DNA of 14,663 nt, taken from contig CAMLCW010000093.1 of NCBI GenBank assembly GCA_946478645.1, forward strand, positions 1 through 14,663. The letters are read 5' to 3'. The position numbers were made by a program, and so were the translations under genes. This DNA is from an uncultured Variovorax sp. Lineage in GTDB: Bacteria > Pseudomonadota > Gammaproteobacteria > Burkholderiales > Burkholderiaceae. Of this stretch, positions 8,214 through 14,663 are shown piece by piece (positions within the stretch are counted from its first letter, which is position 1; each line of letters begins with the position of its first letter). The notes below the pieces were generated by a model. The model had not been told where the DNA came from. It saw nothing but the letters and a program-made list of their open reading frames with translations, and did no database searches.

Positions 8214-8954
8214 ATGAAGCAGAAGAAGAGAAACAGACACCGCGGCAACATCGTCATCGGGCTGATCGTCGGCCTGGTGCTCGGACTCGGCGTCGCGCTC
8301 GGCATCGCGGTCTACGTGACGAAGGTGCCGATTCCTTTCGTGACCAAGACGCAGCGCGGCGGCCCCGAGCAGGACGAGGCCGAGGCACGCAAGAACCGCG
8401 ACTGGGACCCGAACGCGCCGCTCGCGGGCAAGGCGGGCTCGGCGCCCAAGCCCCCGGCCGCGAGTGGCCCGGTGGCGCCGGCCGGCGGCGAGAACAGCGC
8501 CGCCGTGCCGCCTGGCGCGGCTCCGCCCGCACCACCGGTGCCCGTGGTGGTGGCGCCGCGGCCCGTGCGCCCGGCACCGCAGCCGGCCGAGGCCAATGCC
8601 CTGCCGCCGTCGAACGATCCGCTCGGCGACCTGGCCCGCGCGCGCGCCGGCGGTGGCAACGGCGGCAGCACGACCGTCGCTTCGGCCGCGCCCAGCAGCA
8701 GCAACTCCGGCGCCGACCCGTTCATGTACTTCGTGCAGGCCGGCGCCTTCCGCACCAACCAGGATGCCGAGGCGCACCGCGCCAAGCTCTCGCTGATGGG
8801 CGTCGAGGCCCGGGTCACCGAGCGCGAGCAGGCGGGCCGCACGGTCTTTCGCGTGCGCGCGGGTCCGTTCAACAAGAAGGACGAGGCCGACCGCCTGAAG
8901 GAGCGGCTCGACAGCGGCGGCCTCGAATCGGCGCTCGTGCGCGTCCAGCGCTGA
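8214..8954 (+). CDS. SPOR-domain membrane protein, FtsN-like
   Basis: This 246-residue bitopic inner-membrane protein has a basic cytoplasmic N-terminus (KQKKRNRHRG), one transmembrane helix at about residues 12-35, and a long periplasmic linker rich in Pro, Ala and Gly (about 60-165). A C-terminal SPOR domain spans about 168-246 (MYFVQAGAF ... FRVRAGPFNKKDEADRLKERL). SPOR domains bind denuded septal peptidoglycan, and the layout is that of FtsN or DedD, so a role in cell division is likely. The ATG at 8214 is chosen. A GTG at 8202, overlapping the argS stop as GTGA, is in frame and would add only four residues. Cotranscription with argS is likely. Which division protein it truly replaces is not shown. 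Confidence 0.9.
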   Translation: MKQKKRNRHRGNIVIGLIVGLVLGLGVALGIAVYVTKVPIPFVTKTQRGGPEQDEAEARKNRDWDPNAPLAGKAGSAPKPPAASGPVAPAGGENSAAVPPGAAPPAPPVPVVVAPRPVRPAPQPAEANALPPSNDPLGDLARARAGGGNGGSTTVASAAPSSSNSGADPFMYFVQAGAFRTNQDAEAHRAKLSLMGVEARVTEREQAGRTVFRVRAGPFNKKDEADRLKERLDSGGLESALVRVQR

Positions 8955-9048
8955 GAAGCGCCGCCGCGCGACCGCCACGAATAGCCCTTAAGCTCCGCCC
9001 CGCGCCATTCGCCGGCACCATTCACGCCCGAGGCGCGCCGCGTGCGAG

Positions 9049-9076
9049 GGAACTCCCCGCCGCGCGCCGGCTCTGT
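9049..9076 (+). promoter_or_regulatory. Possible sigma-E-type promoter of dsbA
   Basis: GGAACTC (9049-9055), 16 bases, then TCTGT (9072-9076) resembles the GGAACTT ... TCTGA pattern of envelope-stress sigma factors. A start near 9083 would leave a short leader that still holds the AGGAGA ribosome binding site at 9091-9096. It is a pattern match only, in GC-rich DNA. Confidence 0.3.
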
Positions 9077-9104
9077 AAAGCCGTACCCACAGGAGAACCC
9101 TTTC

Positions 9105-9752
9105 ATGAAACGTCGTGACTTTTCGCTCGCCGCCAGTTCGCTCGGCCTGCTTTCGCTGGCCGGGAACGCCGCGCATGCCCAGGCGCCGGCACCGAAGGCG
9201 GGCAAGGATTACCTCGTGCTCGACAAGCGCGTGCCGGTCGACGCGCCCGCGGGCAAGGTCGAGGTGGTCGAGTTCTTCTCGTACAACTGCCCGCACTGCA
9301 GCGACTTCGAGCCCCACCTCGAGGCCTGGCTCAAGAAGGCGCCGAAGGAAGTGGCCTTCCGCCGCGTGCCGGTGCCTTTCGTCGGCAACGACGTCGAAGC
9401 CAAGCAGCGCCTTTACTACGCGCTCGAAGCACTCGGCAAGGTCGACGAGTTCCAGCCGAAGATCTTCACGGCGATCCACCGCCAGCGCCAGAACCTCACC
9501 GGCGATGCCAACATCGTCGCCTGGGTGTCGGCCAACGGCATCGACGGCGCCAAGTTCAAGGAAGTGTTCACCTCCTTCGGCGTCGCGAGCAAGGCCAAGC
9601 GCGCCGCGCAGCTGACCGACGCCTACCGCGTGGCCGGCGTGCCGGCGCTGGCCGTGGCGGGGCGCTGGTATGTCGACGGCGAGACCGCCGGCAGCATGAC
9701 CCGCGCGCTGCAGGTCACCGAACACCTGGTCGGCGAAGCGAAGAAGGGCTGA
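9105..9752 (+). CDS. dsbA: Periplasmic thiol:disulfide oxidoreductase DsbA
   Basis: DsbA inserts disulfide bonds into exported proteins in the periplasm and is reoxidised by DsbB. The protein has 215 residues, normal for the family. The signal peptide covers residues 1-25 (cut after AAHA), with the active site Cys62-Pro-His-Cys65 in [16 protein letters not shown]. The conserved cis-proline region is GVPALAV near the C-terminus. The thioredoxin fold is interrupted by the usual helical insert. The start is well supported: AGGAGA (9091-9096) lies eight bases before the ATG. The N-terminus KRRDFSLAA resembles a twin-arginine signal, unlike the Sec/SRP signal of E. coli DsbA. The gene is separated by 150 bp from the SPOR-protein gene and ends in a hairpin cluster. 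Confidence 0.95.
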   Translation: MKRRDFSLAASSLGLLSLAGNAAHAQAPAPKAGKDYLVLDKRVPVDAPAGKVEVVEFFSYNCPHCSDFEPHLEAWLKKAPKEVAFRRVPVPFVGNDVEAKQRLYYALEALGKVDEFQPKIFTAIHRQRQNLTGDANIVAWVSANGIDGAKFKEVFTSFGVASKAKRAAQLTDAYRVAGVPALAVAGRWYVDGETAGSMTRALQVTEHLVGEAKKG

Positions 9753-9761
9753 GCCCTTTTT
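9744..9761 (+). terminator. Small hairpin with T run over the dsbA stop codon
   Basis: AAGGGC (9744-9749), loop TGA, GCCCTT (9753-9758) gives a 6-bp stem followed by further T residues to 9761. The three-base loop is the dsbA stop codon itself. Translating ribosomes would melt it, so it is probably a minor element beside the stronger terminator downstream. A second hairpin without a T tail, GCGCAG-ACG-CTGCGC, lies at 9768-9782. Confidence 0.4.
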
Positions 9762-9799
9762 GGGGAGGCGCAGACGCTGCGCGCCCGACCGAATCGAAC

Positions 9800-9823
9800 A
9801 AGCCCGCGCGAGCGGGCTTTTTC
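9800..9823 (+). terminator. Rho-independent terminator of dsbA
   Basis: AAGCCCGC (9800-9807), loop GCGA, GCGGGCTT (9812-9819) forms a perfect 8-bp GC-rich stem followed by a run of T ending in TTTTTC. This is a textbook intrinsic terminator. It insulates dsbA from lptA. Confidence 0.9.
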
Positions 9824-9884
9824 ATCGGTGCGCCCAAGGCCGGCGCCATCCGGCCATACAATGCAGAGCAAGTTTCGTGCCTCT

Positions 9885-10586
9885 ATGACATTGCACTCCT
9901 ACCCCCACACCACCCCCCTTCTTCGTCGCCTCGGCCGGCTGGCCGCGGGCGTGCTGCTGCTGGCCGGCCTCGCCGCGGGTGCCCAGGCCGAGACCGCAGA
10001 CCGCACCAAGCCGATGAACATCGAGTCGGACGCGATGCGCTACGACGACCTCAAGCAGACCAGCGTCTTCACGGGCAACGTGGTGGTCACGAAGGGCACG
10101 ATCATCATCCGCGGCGCGCGCATCGAGGTGCGCCAGGACGCCGAGGGCTACCAGTACGGCGTGGTCACGGCGGCGCCGGGCAAGCGGGCGTACTACAAGC
10201 AGAAGCGCAATGCGCCCGACGAGTGGATCGAGGGCGAGGCCGAGGTGATCGAGTACGACAGCCGCGCCGACAACGTCAAATTCATCCGCAACGCGGTGAT
10301 GCGCCGGCTGATCGGCGCGACGCCCAACGACGAGAGCCAGGGCGCCCTGATCGTCTACGACCAGAGCAACGACACCTACACCGTCAACGGCTCCACCGTG
10401 CCGCCGAACACCGCCGTCAACGCAAAGCCGGGCGGCCGCGTGCGCACCATCCTGACGCCCAAGTCGGCCACGGCGCCTGCGCCCGGCGCAACAACCCCGG
10501 CCCGGCCCGGCGCCCCCGCGGCGCCGCAGCCCGCCCGCGGCACCGGCCTGCGCTCGTCCACCACGCTCGACGAAGGGCGCAAGTGA
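9885..10586 (+). CDS. lptA: LPS transport periplasmic protein LptA
   Basis: LptA polymerises into the periplasmic beta-jellyroll bridge that carries lipopolysaccharide from LptC to LptD. From the ATG at 9885 the protein has 233 residues, with a signal peptide to about residue 35 (cut after AGAQA). The OstA/LptA domain covers about 40-185, shown by [35 protein letters not shown] and [17 protein letters not shown] Pro/Ala-rich tail follows that is absent from the shorter E. coli protein. An in-frame ATG at 9861 would add eight residues. The later one is preferred because TACAAT (9857-9862) may be the -10, and because it gives a tidier signal peptide, but no good ribosome binding site marks either. 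It overlaps lptB by GTGA. No lptC or kdsC precedes it here. Confidence 0.93.
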   Translation: MTLHSYPHTTPLLRRLGRLAAGVLLLAGLAAGAQAETADRTKPMNIESDAMRYDDLKQTSVFTGNVVVTKGTIIIRGARIEVRQDAEGYQYGVVTAAPGKRAYYKQKRNAPDEWIEGEAEVIEYDSRADNVKFIRNAVMRRLIGATPNDESQGALIVYDQSNDTYTVNGSTVPPNTAVNAKPGGRVRTILTPKSATAPAPGATTPARPGAPAAPQPARGTGLRSSTTLDEGRK

Positions 10587-11377
10587 CCGAGGCCGCCGCA
10601 CCCCCGACCACCGAAGCCGCACCCGGCAGCCGCCTCGTGGTGCGCGGCCTGCAGAAAAGCTACGGCAGCCGCAAGGTCGTGAAGGACGTCTCGCTCGATG
10701 TGCAGAAGGGCGAGGTCGTAGGGCTGCTCGGGCCGAACGGCGCGGGCAAGACCACCTCGTTCTACATGATCGTGGGCCTGGTGCGCGCCGATGCGGGCGA
10801 GATCTCGATCGATGGTGAACCCATCGCCCACATGCCGATCCACCGCCGCGCGCGCATGGGCCTGAGCTACCTGCCCCAGGAAGCCTCGATCTTCCGCAAG
10901 CTCAGCGTCGAAGAGAACGTGCGCGCCGTGCTCGAGCTCCAGCGCGAGCCCGACGCCAGCGGCAAGCCCGTGCCGCTGTCGAAGCAGCGCACCGAGGAAC
11001 GCCTCGCGGCCCTGCTGGCCGACCTGCGCGTGGACCACCTGCGCGATTCGCCCGCGCTCGCGCTCTCGGGCGGCGAGCGGCGCCGCGTCGAGATCGCCCG
11101 CGCGCTCGCCACGCAGCCGCGCTTCATCCTGCTGGACGAGCCCTTCGCCGGCATCGATCCGATCGCGGTGATCGAGATCCAGCGCATCATCAGCTTCCTC
11201 AAGGAGCGCGGCATCGGCGTGCTCATCACCGACCACAACGTGCGCGAGACGCTGGGCATCTGCGACCACGCTTTCATCATCAGCGACGGGCATGTGCTGG
11301 CACAAGGCACGCCCGCGGAGATCGTCGACAACGCCGAAGTACGCAGGGTGTACCTCGGCGAGCACTTCCGGATGTAG
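10583..11377 (+). CDS. lptB: LPS export ABC transporter ATPase LptB
   Basis: LptB is the ATPase of the LptB2FGC complex that extracts LPS from the inner membrane. The protein has 264 residues. Walker A is GPNGAGKTT (50-58), the ABC signature LSGGE (161-165), Walker B ILLDEP with Asp185-Glu186, and the switch histidine is His218 in ITDHNVRET. All are intact. The start is GTG at 10583, whose GTGA overlaps the lptA stop and implies translational coupling. An N-terminal extension of about 15 Ala/Pro/Thr-rich residues precedes the usual first strand ([12 protein letters not shown]). It is followed after 17 bp by rpoN, the classic gene order. Confidence 0.96.
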   Translation: MTEAAAPPTTEAAPGSRLVVRGLQKSYGSRKVVKDVSLDVQKGEVVGLLGPNGAGKTTSFYMIVGLVRADAGEISIDGEPIAHMPIHRRARMGLSYLPQEASIFRKLSVEENVRAVLELQREPDASGKPVPLSKQRTEERLAALLADLRVDHLRDSPALALSGGERRRVEIARALATQPRFILLDEPFAGIDPIAVIEIQRIISFLKERGIGVLITDHNVRETLGICDHAFIISDGHVLAQGTPAEIVDNAEVRRVYLGEHFRM

Positions 11378-11394
11378 GGGAGGGGCGGGTCTCC

Positions 11395-12993
11395 ATGAAG
11401 CAAGGGCTGTCCCTTCGCGTTTCGCAGCACCTGGCGCTCACGCCCCAGCTGCAGCAGTCGATTCGGCTGCTCCAGCTTTCCACGCTCGAACTGAGCCAGG
11501 AAGTCGAGCAGATGCTCGACGAGAACCCTTTTCTCGAACGCACCGCCGAAGAAGCGGCGCGCGAGGAATTCGGCCTCGACGCGATCGACACCCCCGTGCC
11601 GCGCGACGAGCTGGCTGAAGCGGGCGAGGGTGAATTCGCCGCGGCGCCAGCCGCCAGCGCCGCCGCTGCGGCACCGGCCGAGAGCACGACGCCCGCCACC
11701 GACGCCGACGGCCCTGCCGCCGACATCGCCGAGCGCGAGCCCGACTGGGAAGGCGACGGCACCGTCGACATGGCGCCCGACGACAGCGAGTGGGGCGGCG
11801 ATGCGCCGGCGCGCCAGAACAACCTCGGCGACGACGAGCGTGCCGACGCCACCGAACTCGCGCGCAGCCAGGAGTCGCTGCAGTCGTTCCTGCACCGCCA
11901 GGCCCTGAGCCTGCGGCTCGAGGAGAACGACCGCGCGGCGCTGCGCTTTTTGATCGAGTCGCTCAACGACGACGGCTATCTCGAAGACTCGCTGCCGTCG
12001 CTGGCCTCGGGCCTCGCGGGGGACGACAACGACCAGTTCGACGAACTGGTGCATCACTTCCAGGTCGCGCTCGGCCTGCTGCAGAGCCTGGAGCCCGCGG
12101 GCGTCGGCGCGCGCGACCTCGGCGAATGCTTGAGCATCCAGCTGCGCGCGATGGCGAGCGAGGGCGAGACCGAGCAGCAGGCGCTCGTGCGCAAGACCGC
12201 GCTCGCCATCTGCAAGCAGCCGCTCGAGCTGCTCGCGCGGCGCGACTTCAAGCGGCTCGCCACGCTCACGCGCAGCAGCGAGGAGCTGGTGCGCGCGGCG
12301 CTGCAGGTCATCTCGCGCCTCGAGCCCAAGCCCGGGCGCCGCTTCGTCGACGTCGAGCGCAACATCGTCATTCCCGACGTCATCGTCACCAAGGTCGGCC
12401 GCGGCAGCAACGCGCGGTTCCGCGTCATGCTCAACCCCGAGGTGATGCCGCGGCTGCGCGTGCACGACATCTATGCCGGCGCGCTCAAGTCGCACAAGGG
12501 CGAGGGCAGCCAGGCGCTGTCGCAGCGGCTGCAGGAGGCGCGCTGGTTCATCAAGAACATCCAGCAGCGCTTCGACACCATCCTGCGTGTGTCGAATGCG
12601 ATCGTCGAGCGGCAGAAGAGCTTCTTCGTGCATGGCGAACTCGCGATGCGACCGCTGGTGCTGCGCGAGATCGCCGACGAGCTCGGCCTGCACGAATCGA
12701 CCATCTCGCGCGTGACCACCGCCAAGTACATGGCCACACCGTTCGGCACCGTCGAGCTCAAGTACTTCTTCGGCTCGGCGCTCGGCACCGAGACCGGCGG
12801 CAATGCGTCGAGCACCGCGGTGCGTGCGCTGATCAAGCAGTTCGTGAGCTCCGAGAGCGTGAAGAAGCCGCTGTCCGACAGCCAGATTTCCGAGATGCTC
12901 AAGGAGCAGGGCATCGAATGCGCGCGGCGCACCGTGGCCAAGTACCGCGAGGCGCTGCGCATCGCGCCGGCCAACCTGCGCAAGGCGCTGTAG
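11395..12993 (+). CDS. rpoN: RNA polymerase sigma-54 factor
   Basis: Sigma-54 directs RNA polymerase to -24/-12 promoters that need AAA+ activators. It controls nitrogen use, motility and similar regulons. The protein has 532 residues. Region I begins at the first residue (LSLRVSQHLALTPQLQQSIRLLQLS). Region II (about 60-155) is a long acidic linker with an Ala-rich run. The core-binding region follows, then the helix-turn-helix at about 421-445 (LREIADELGLHESTISRV) and the RpoN box ARRTVAKYREAL at 510-521. GGGGAGGGG (11377-11385) is the ribosome binding site for the ATG at 11395. It is probably cotranscribed with lptAB. The longer acidic linker accounts for most of the length beyond the 477-residue E. 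coli protein. Confidence 0.97.
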   Translation: MKQGLSLRVSQHLALTPQLQQSIRLLQLSTLELSQEVEQMLDENPFLERTAEEAAREEFGLDAIDTPVPRDELAEAGEGEFAAAPAASAAAAAPAESTTPATDADGPAADIAEREPDWEGDGTVDMAPDDSEWGGDAPARQNNLGDDERADATELARSQESLQSFLHRQALSLRLEENDRAALRFLIESLNDDGYLEDSLPSLASGLAGDDNDQFDELVHHFQVALGLLQSLEPAGVGARDLGECLSIQLRAMASEGETEQQALVRKTALAICKQPLELLARRDFKRLATLTRSSEELVRAALQVISRLEPKPGRRFVDVERNIVIPDVIVTKVGRGSNARFRVMLNPEVMPRLRVHDIYAGALKSHKGEGSQALSQRLQEARWFIKNIQQRFDTILRVSNAIVERQKSFFVHGELAMRPLVLREIADELGLHESTISRVTTAKYMATPFGTVELKYFFGSALGTETGGNASSTAVRALIKQFVSSESVKKPLSDSQISEMLKEQGIECARRTVAKYREALRIAPANLRKAL

Positions 12994-13009
12994 AACACAA
13001 GGGCGCCCC

Positions 13010-14260
13010 GTGAACGATCTTTCCCTTTTCCTGCCTTGCGCCGCCGGCGTCGAGGAATTCCTCGCGGCCGAAGTGCATGCGCTGACCGGCCGCGCCGGCG
13101 ACGACCTGCTGATGCTGCGCGGCGGCGTGCGCGTGCGCGCCGAATGGCGCGACGCGCTGCGGCTCAACCTGCACAGCCGGCTGGCCCAGCGCGTGCTGGT
13201 CGAACTGGCGCAGGCGCCGTACCGCAGCGAGAACGACCTCTATGCCATCGCGAGCGGCGTGGCCTGGGAGATCTGGTTCACGCCGAAGCAGACCTTCAAG
13301 ATCGAGACCACCGCGCAACACAGCCCGCTGCAGAGCCTGAACTTCGCCACCTTGCGCATCAAGGACGCGATCGCCGACCGCTTCCGCGCCAAGGCGAACG
13401 GCGTGCGGCCGAGCATCGAGACCCAGTGGCCCGATTGCCGCGTCTTCGCGCACCTGACCACCGACACCTGCACGCTCTACATCGACACCTCGGGCGAGCC
13501 GCTCTTCAAGCGCGGCTGGCGCCAGGACAAGGGCGATGCGCCGCTCAAGGAGACGCTGGCCGCGGCCATGCTGGCCGCGAGCGGCTGGTGGAATCCCGAG
13601 ACCGGCGAGGTCGCCGCCGAGCCGCTGTACGACCCGTGCTGCGGCAGCGGCACCATCGCCATCGAGGCGGCGCAGATCGCGCGCGGCATGCCGGCCGGCT
13701 GGCTGCGGCGCTTCGGCTTCGAGAAGCTGCTGCCTTTCCAGGCCCATGTCTGGAACACGCTGCGCAGCGAAGCGGAGGCGGCCGCGAAGCCGCGCGAGGT
13801 CGCGATCTTCGGCTCTGACGTTTCGCACCGCATGGTCGACTTCGCCGAGCGCAATGCCGAGCGTGCCGGCGTGGCCGAGGCGATCGAGTTCCGCGGCGGC
13901 GACGCGCTGCAGCGCATGCCGCCGGCCGATGGCGGCGTGATCATGCTCAACCCGCCGTACGGGGAGCGCATCGAGGTGGGCGGCGTCGCGCGCTTCGGCG
14001 CACGTGAGGCGGCGCAGACCGGCGGCCAGTCCGGCGAGGGCGAAGGCGATGGCGATAGCGGCGAGTTCTTTCCGCAGCTCGCCTCGCACTGGAAGAAGAA
14101 CTACGCCGGCTGGACCGCCTGGGTGCTCACGCCCGACCTCAAGCTGCCCAAGCGCATGCGCCTGAAGGAGTCGCGCCGCGTGCCGATGTGGAACGGCCCG
14201 ATCGAGTGCCGGCTGTTCCGCTTCGACATGGTGGCCGGCTCGGCGCGCAAGCCCGCGTAG
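13010..14260 (+). CDS. THUMP-domain class I RNA methyltransferase, RlmL N-half-like
   Basis: This 416-residue protein uses S-adenosylmethionine to methylate RNA, most likely making N2-methylguanine in 23S rRNA like the RlmL half of the E. coli RlmKL protein. The N-terminal ferredoxin-like and THUMP parts cover about residues 1-155. The methyltransferase fold follows, with motif I DPCCGSGTIAIEA (from 208) and motif IV NPPYGER (314-320), the signature of guanine-N2 methylation. A Gly/Glu/Asp-rich low-complexity insert sits just after motif IV. The start is GTG at 13010, with AAGGG a few bases upstream, and gives the usual family N-terminus. It follows rpoN by 16 bp and is followed after one base by a PIN-domain gene. 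The exact modified base is inference. Confidence 0.88.
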   Translation: MNDLSLFLPCAAGVEEFLAAEVHALTGRAGDDLLMLRGGVRVRAEWRDALRLNLHSRLAQRVLVELAQAPYRSENDLYAIASGVAWEIWFTPKQTFKIETTAQHSPLQSLNFATLRIKDAIADRFRAKANGVRPSIETQWPDCRVFAHLTTDTCTLYIDTSGEPLFKRGWRQDKGDAPLKETLAAAMLAASGWWNPETGEVAAEPLYDPCCGSGTIAIEAAQIARGMPAGWLRRFGFEKLLPFQAHVWNTLRSEAEAAAKPREVAIFGSDVSHRMVDFAERNAERAGVAEAIEFRGGDALQRMPPADGGVIMLNPPYGERIEVGGVARFGAREAAQTGGQSGEGEGDGDSGEFFPQLASHWKKNYAGWTAWVLTPDLKLPKRMRLKESRRVPMWNGPIECRLFRFDMVAGSARKPA

Positions 14261-14261
14261 C

Positions 14262-14663
14262 GTGACGGCAGGCCGCCCCGCCGACACCGGCGCGTTCGTG
14301 GTGATCGACACCAACATCGCGCTCGACCTGCTGGTGTTCGAGAACCCCGACATCGCGCCGCTGGCCGCCGCGCTGGCTGCGGGCGACCTGCACTGGCTCG
14401 TGACCACGCCCATGCGCACCGAACTCGAGCGCGTGCTCGGCTATCCGCTGGTCGCGCGGCGCAGGCTGCAGCGCGGCCTCGAAGTGGCGGCGGTGCTCGC
14501 GGACTTCGACGCGCGCGTGCGCCGCGTCGACGCGCTTCCGCCGCGCGCGCCCTGCGTCTGCAGCGATCCCGACGACCAGGTCTTCATCGACCTGGCCGTG
14601 GCGCACCGCGCACTGCTGCTCAGCAAGGACCGCGCGGTGCTGTCGATGAAGAAACGGCTCGCC
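14262..14663 (+). CDS. PIN-domain ribonuclease, toxin-like family (3' end outside window)
   Basis: The frame starts with GTG at 14262, one base after the methyltransferase stop, and stays open for 134 codons to the window edge. PIN-domain features are all present: Asp16 in FVVIDTNIALDLLV, Glu54 in PMRTELERVL, the segment CSDPDDQVFIDLAVA with acidic residues 102, 104 and 105, and Asp123 in LLLSKDRAVL. These form the usual metal-binding acidic site of a single-strand RNase. It resembles the group often named 'toxin component of putative toxin-antitoxin system, PIN family'. No antitoxin precedes it, so it may be a housekeeping RNase or an orphan. No clear ribosome binding site is seen, which suggests translation by coupling to the preceding gene. 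A later in-frame GTG inside the first strand is less likely. Confidence 0.82.
   Translation, partial: MTAGRPADTGAFVVIDTNIALDLLVFENPDIAPLAAALAAGDLHWLVTTPMRTELERVLGYPLVARRRLQRGLEVAAVLADFDARVRRVDALPPRAPCVCSDPDDQVFIDLAVAHRALLLSKDRAVLSMKKRLA

Noticed and set aside
10867..13167. A 766-codon open frame on the minus strand.
   Set aside because: It is antisense to lptB and rpoN, whose motifs are unmistakable. Long antisense frames are expected in DNA this GC-rich.
12899..14419. A 506-codon open frame on the minus strand at the right end.
   Set aside because: It covers the methyltransferase and PIN genes on the opposite strand and shows no recognisable domain. The plus-strand motifs explain the DNA.
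14262..14663. A complete toxin-antitoxin pair at the right edge.
   Set aside because: Only the PIN protein is visible. The gene before it is an RNA methyltransferase, and what follows lies outside the window.

Overview
The window comes from a high-GC betaproteobacterium, most likely a member of the Burkholderiales and probably Comamonadaceae close to Variovorax. The evidence is the very GC-rich codon use, the argS / SPOR-protein / dsbA order, the lptA-lptB-rpoN cluster, and the style of the proteins. That placement is from memory of these families, not from a search. I see no prophage, insertion sequence, CRISPR array, rRNA or tRNA. Nearly all of the DNA is ordinary chromosomal coding sequence.

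Left part (1-5475): a metabolic block. The N-terminal half of malate synthase G (glcB) runs leftward off the window edge. Upstream of it is a 427-bp non-coding stretch with an AT-richer probable promoter and a striking 189-bp inverted-repeat element (1287-1475) built from CGCAGAGG-type units. Next comes a leftward IclR-family regulator, divergent from a rightward operon of an HMG-CoA-lyase-family enzyme and a class III (CaiB/BaiF) CoA-transferase that overlap by ATGA. A LysR-family regulator follows. The iclR/lyase intergenic region holds two 17-bp palindromes with TTCTG-N5-CAGAA arms, centred exactly 20 bp apart. One fills the 17-bp spacer of the predicted iclR promoter and the other overlaps both -10 elements. 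The likely reading is a small inducible pathway that activates a free branched 3-hydroxy-dicarboxylic acid to its CoA ester and cleaves it to acetyl-CoA plus a keto acid. The substrate is unknown.

Middle part (5476-9822): a small DUF2214 membrane protein converges on a secreted PsiF-repeat protein across a short hairpin. argS, a membrane-anchored SPOR-domain protein (FtsN-like) and dsbA then run rightward. dsbA carries a twin-arginine-like signal sequence and a possible sigma-E-type promoter, and is followed by a stack of hairpins ending in a clear rho-independent terminator.

Right part (9823-14663): envelope and RNA functions. lptA and lptB (LPS transport, GTGA overlap) are followed by rpoN (sigma-54). 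Next is a THUMP-type RNA methyltransferase resembling the N-terminal half of RlmL. One base after it, a GTG-started PIN-domain ribonuclease gene runs off the window end.

No large undescribed system is evident. The best leads are the twin-operator control region with its unassigned lyase/CoA-transferase pathway, the inverted-repeat element upstream of glcB, and the methyltransferase-PIN nuclease pair.
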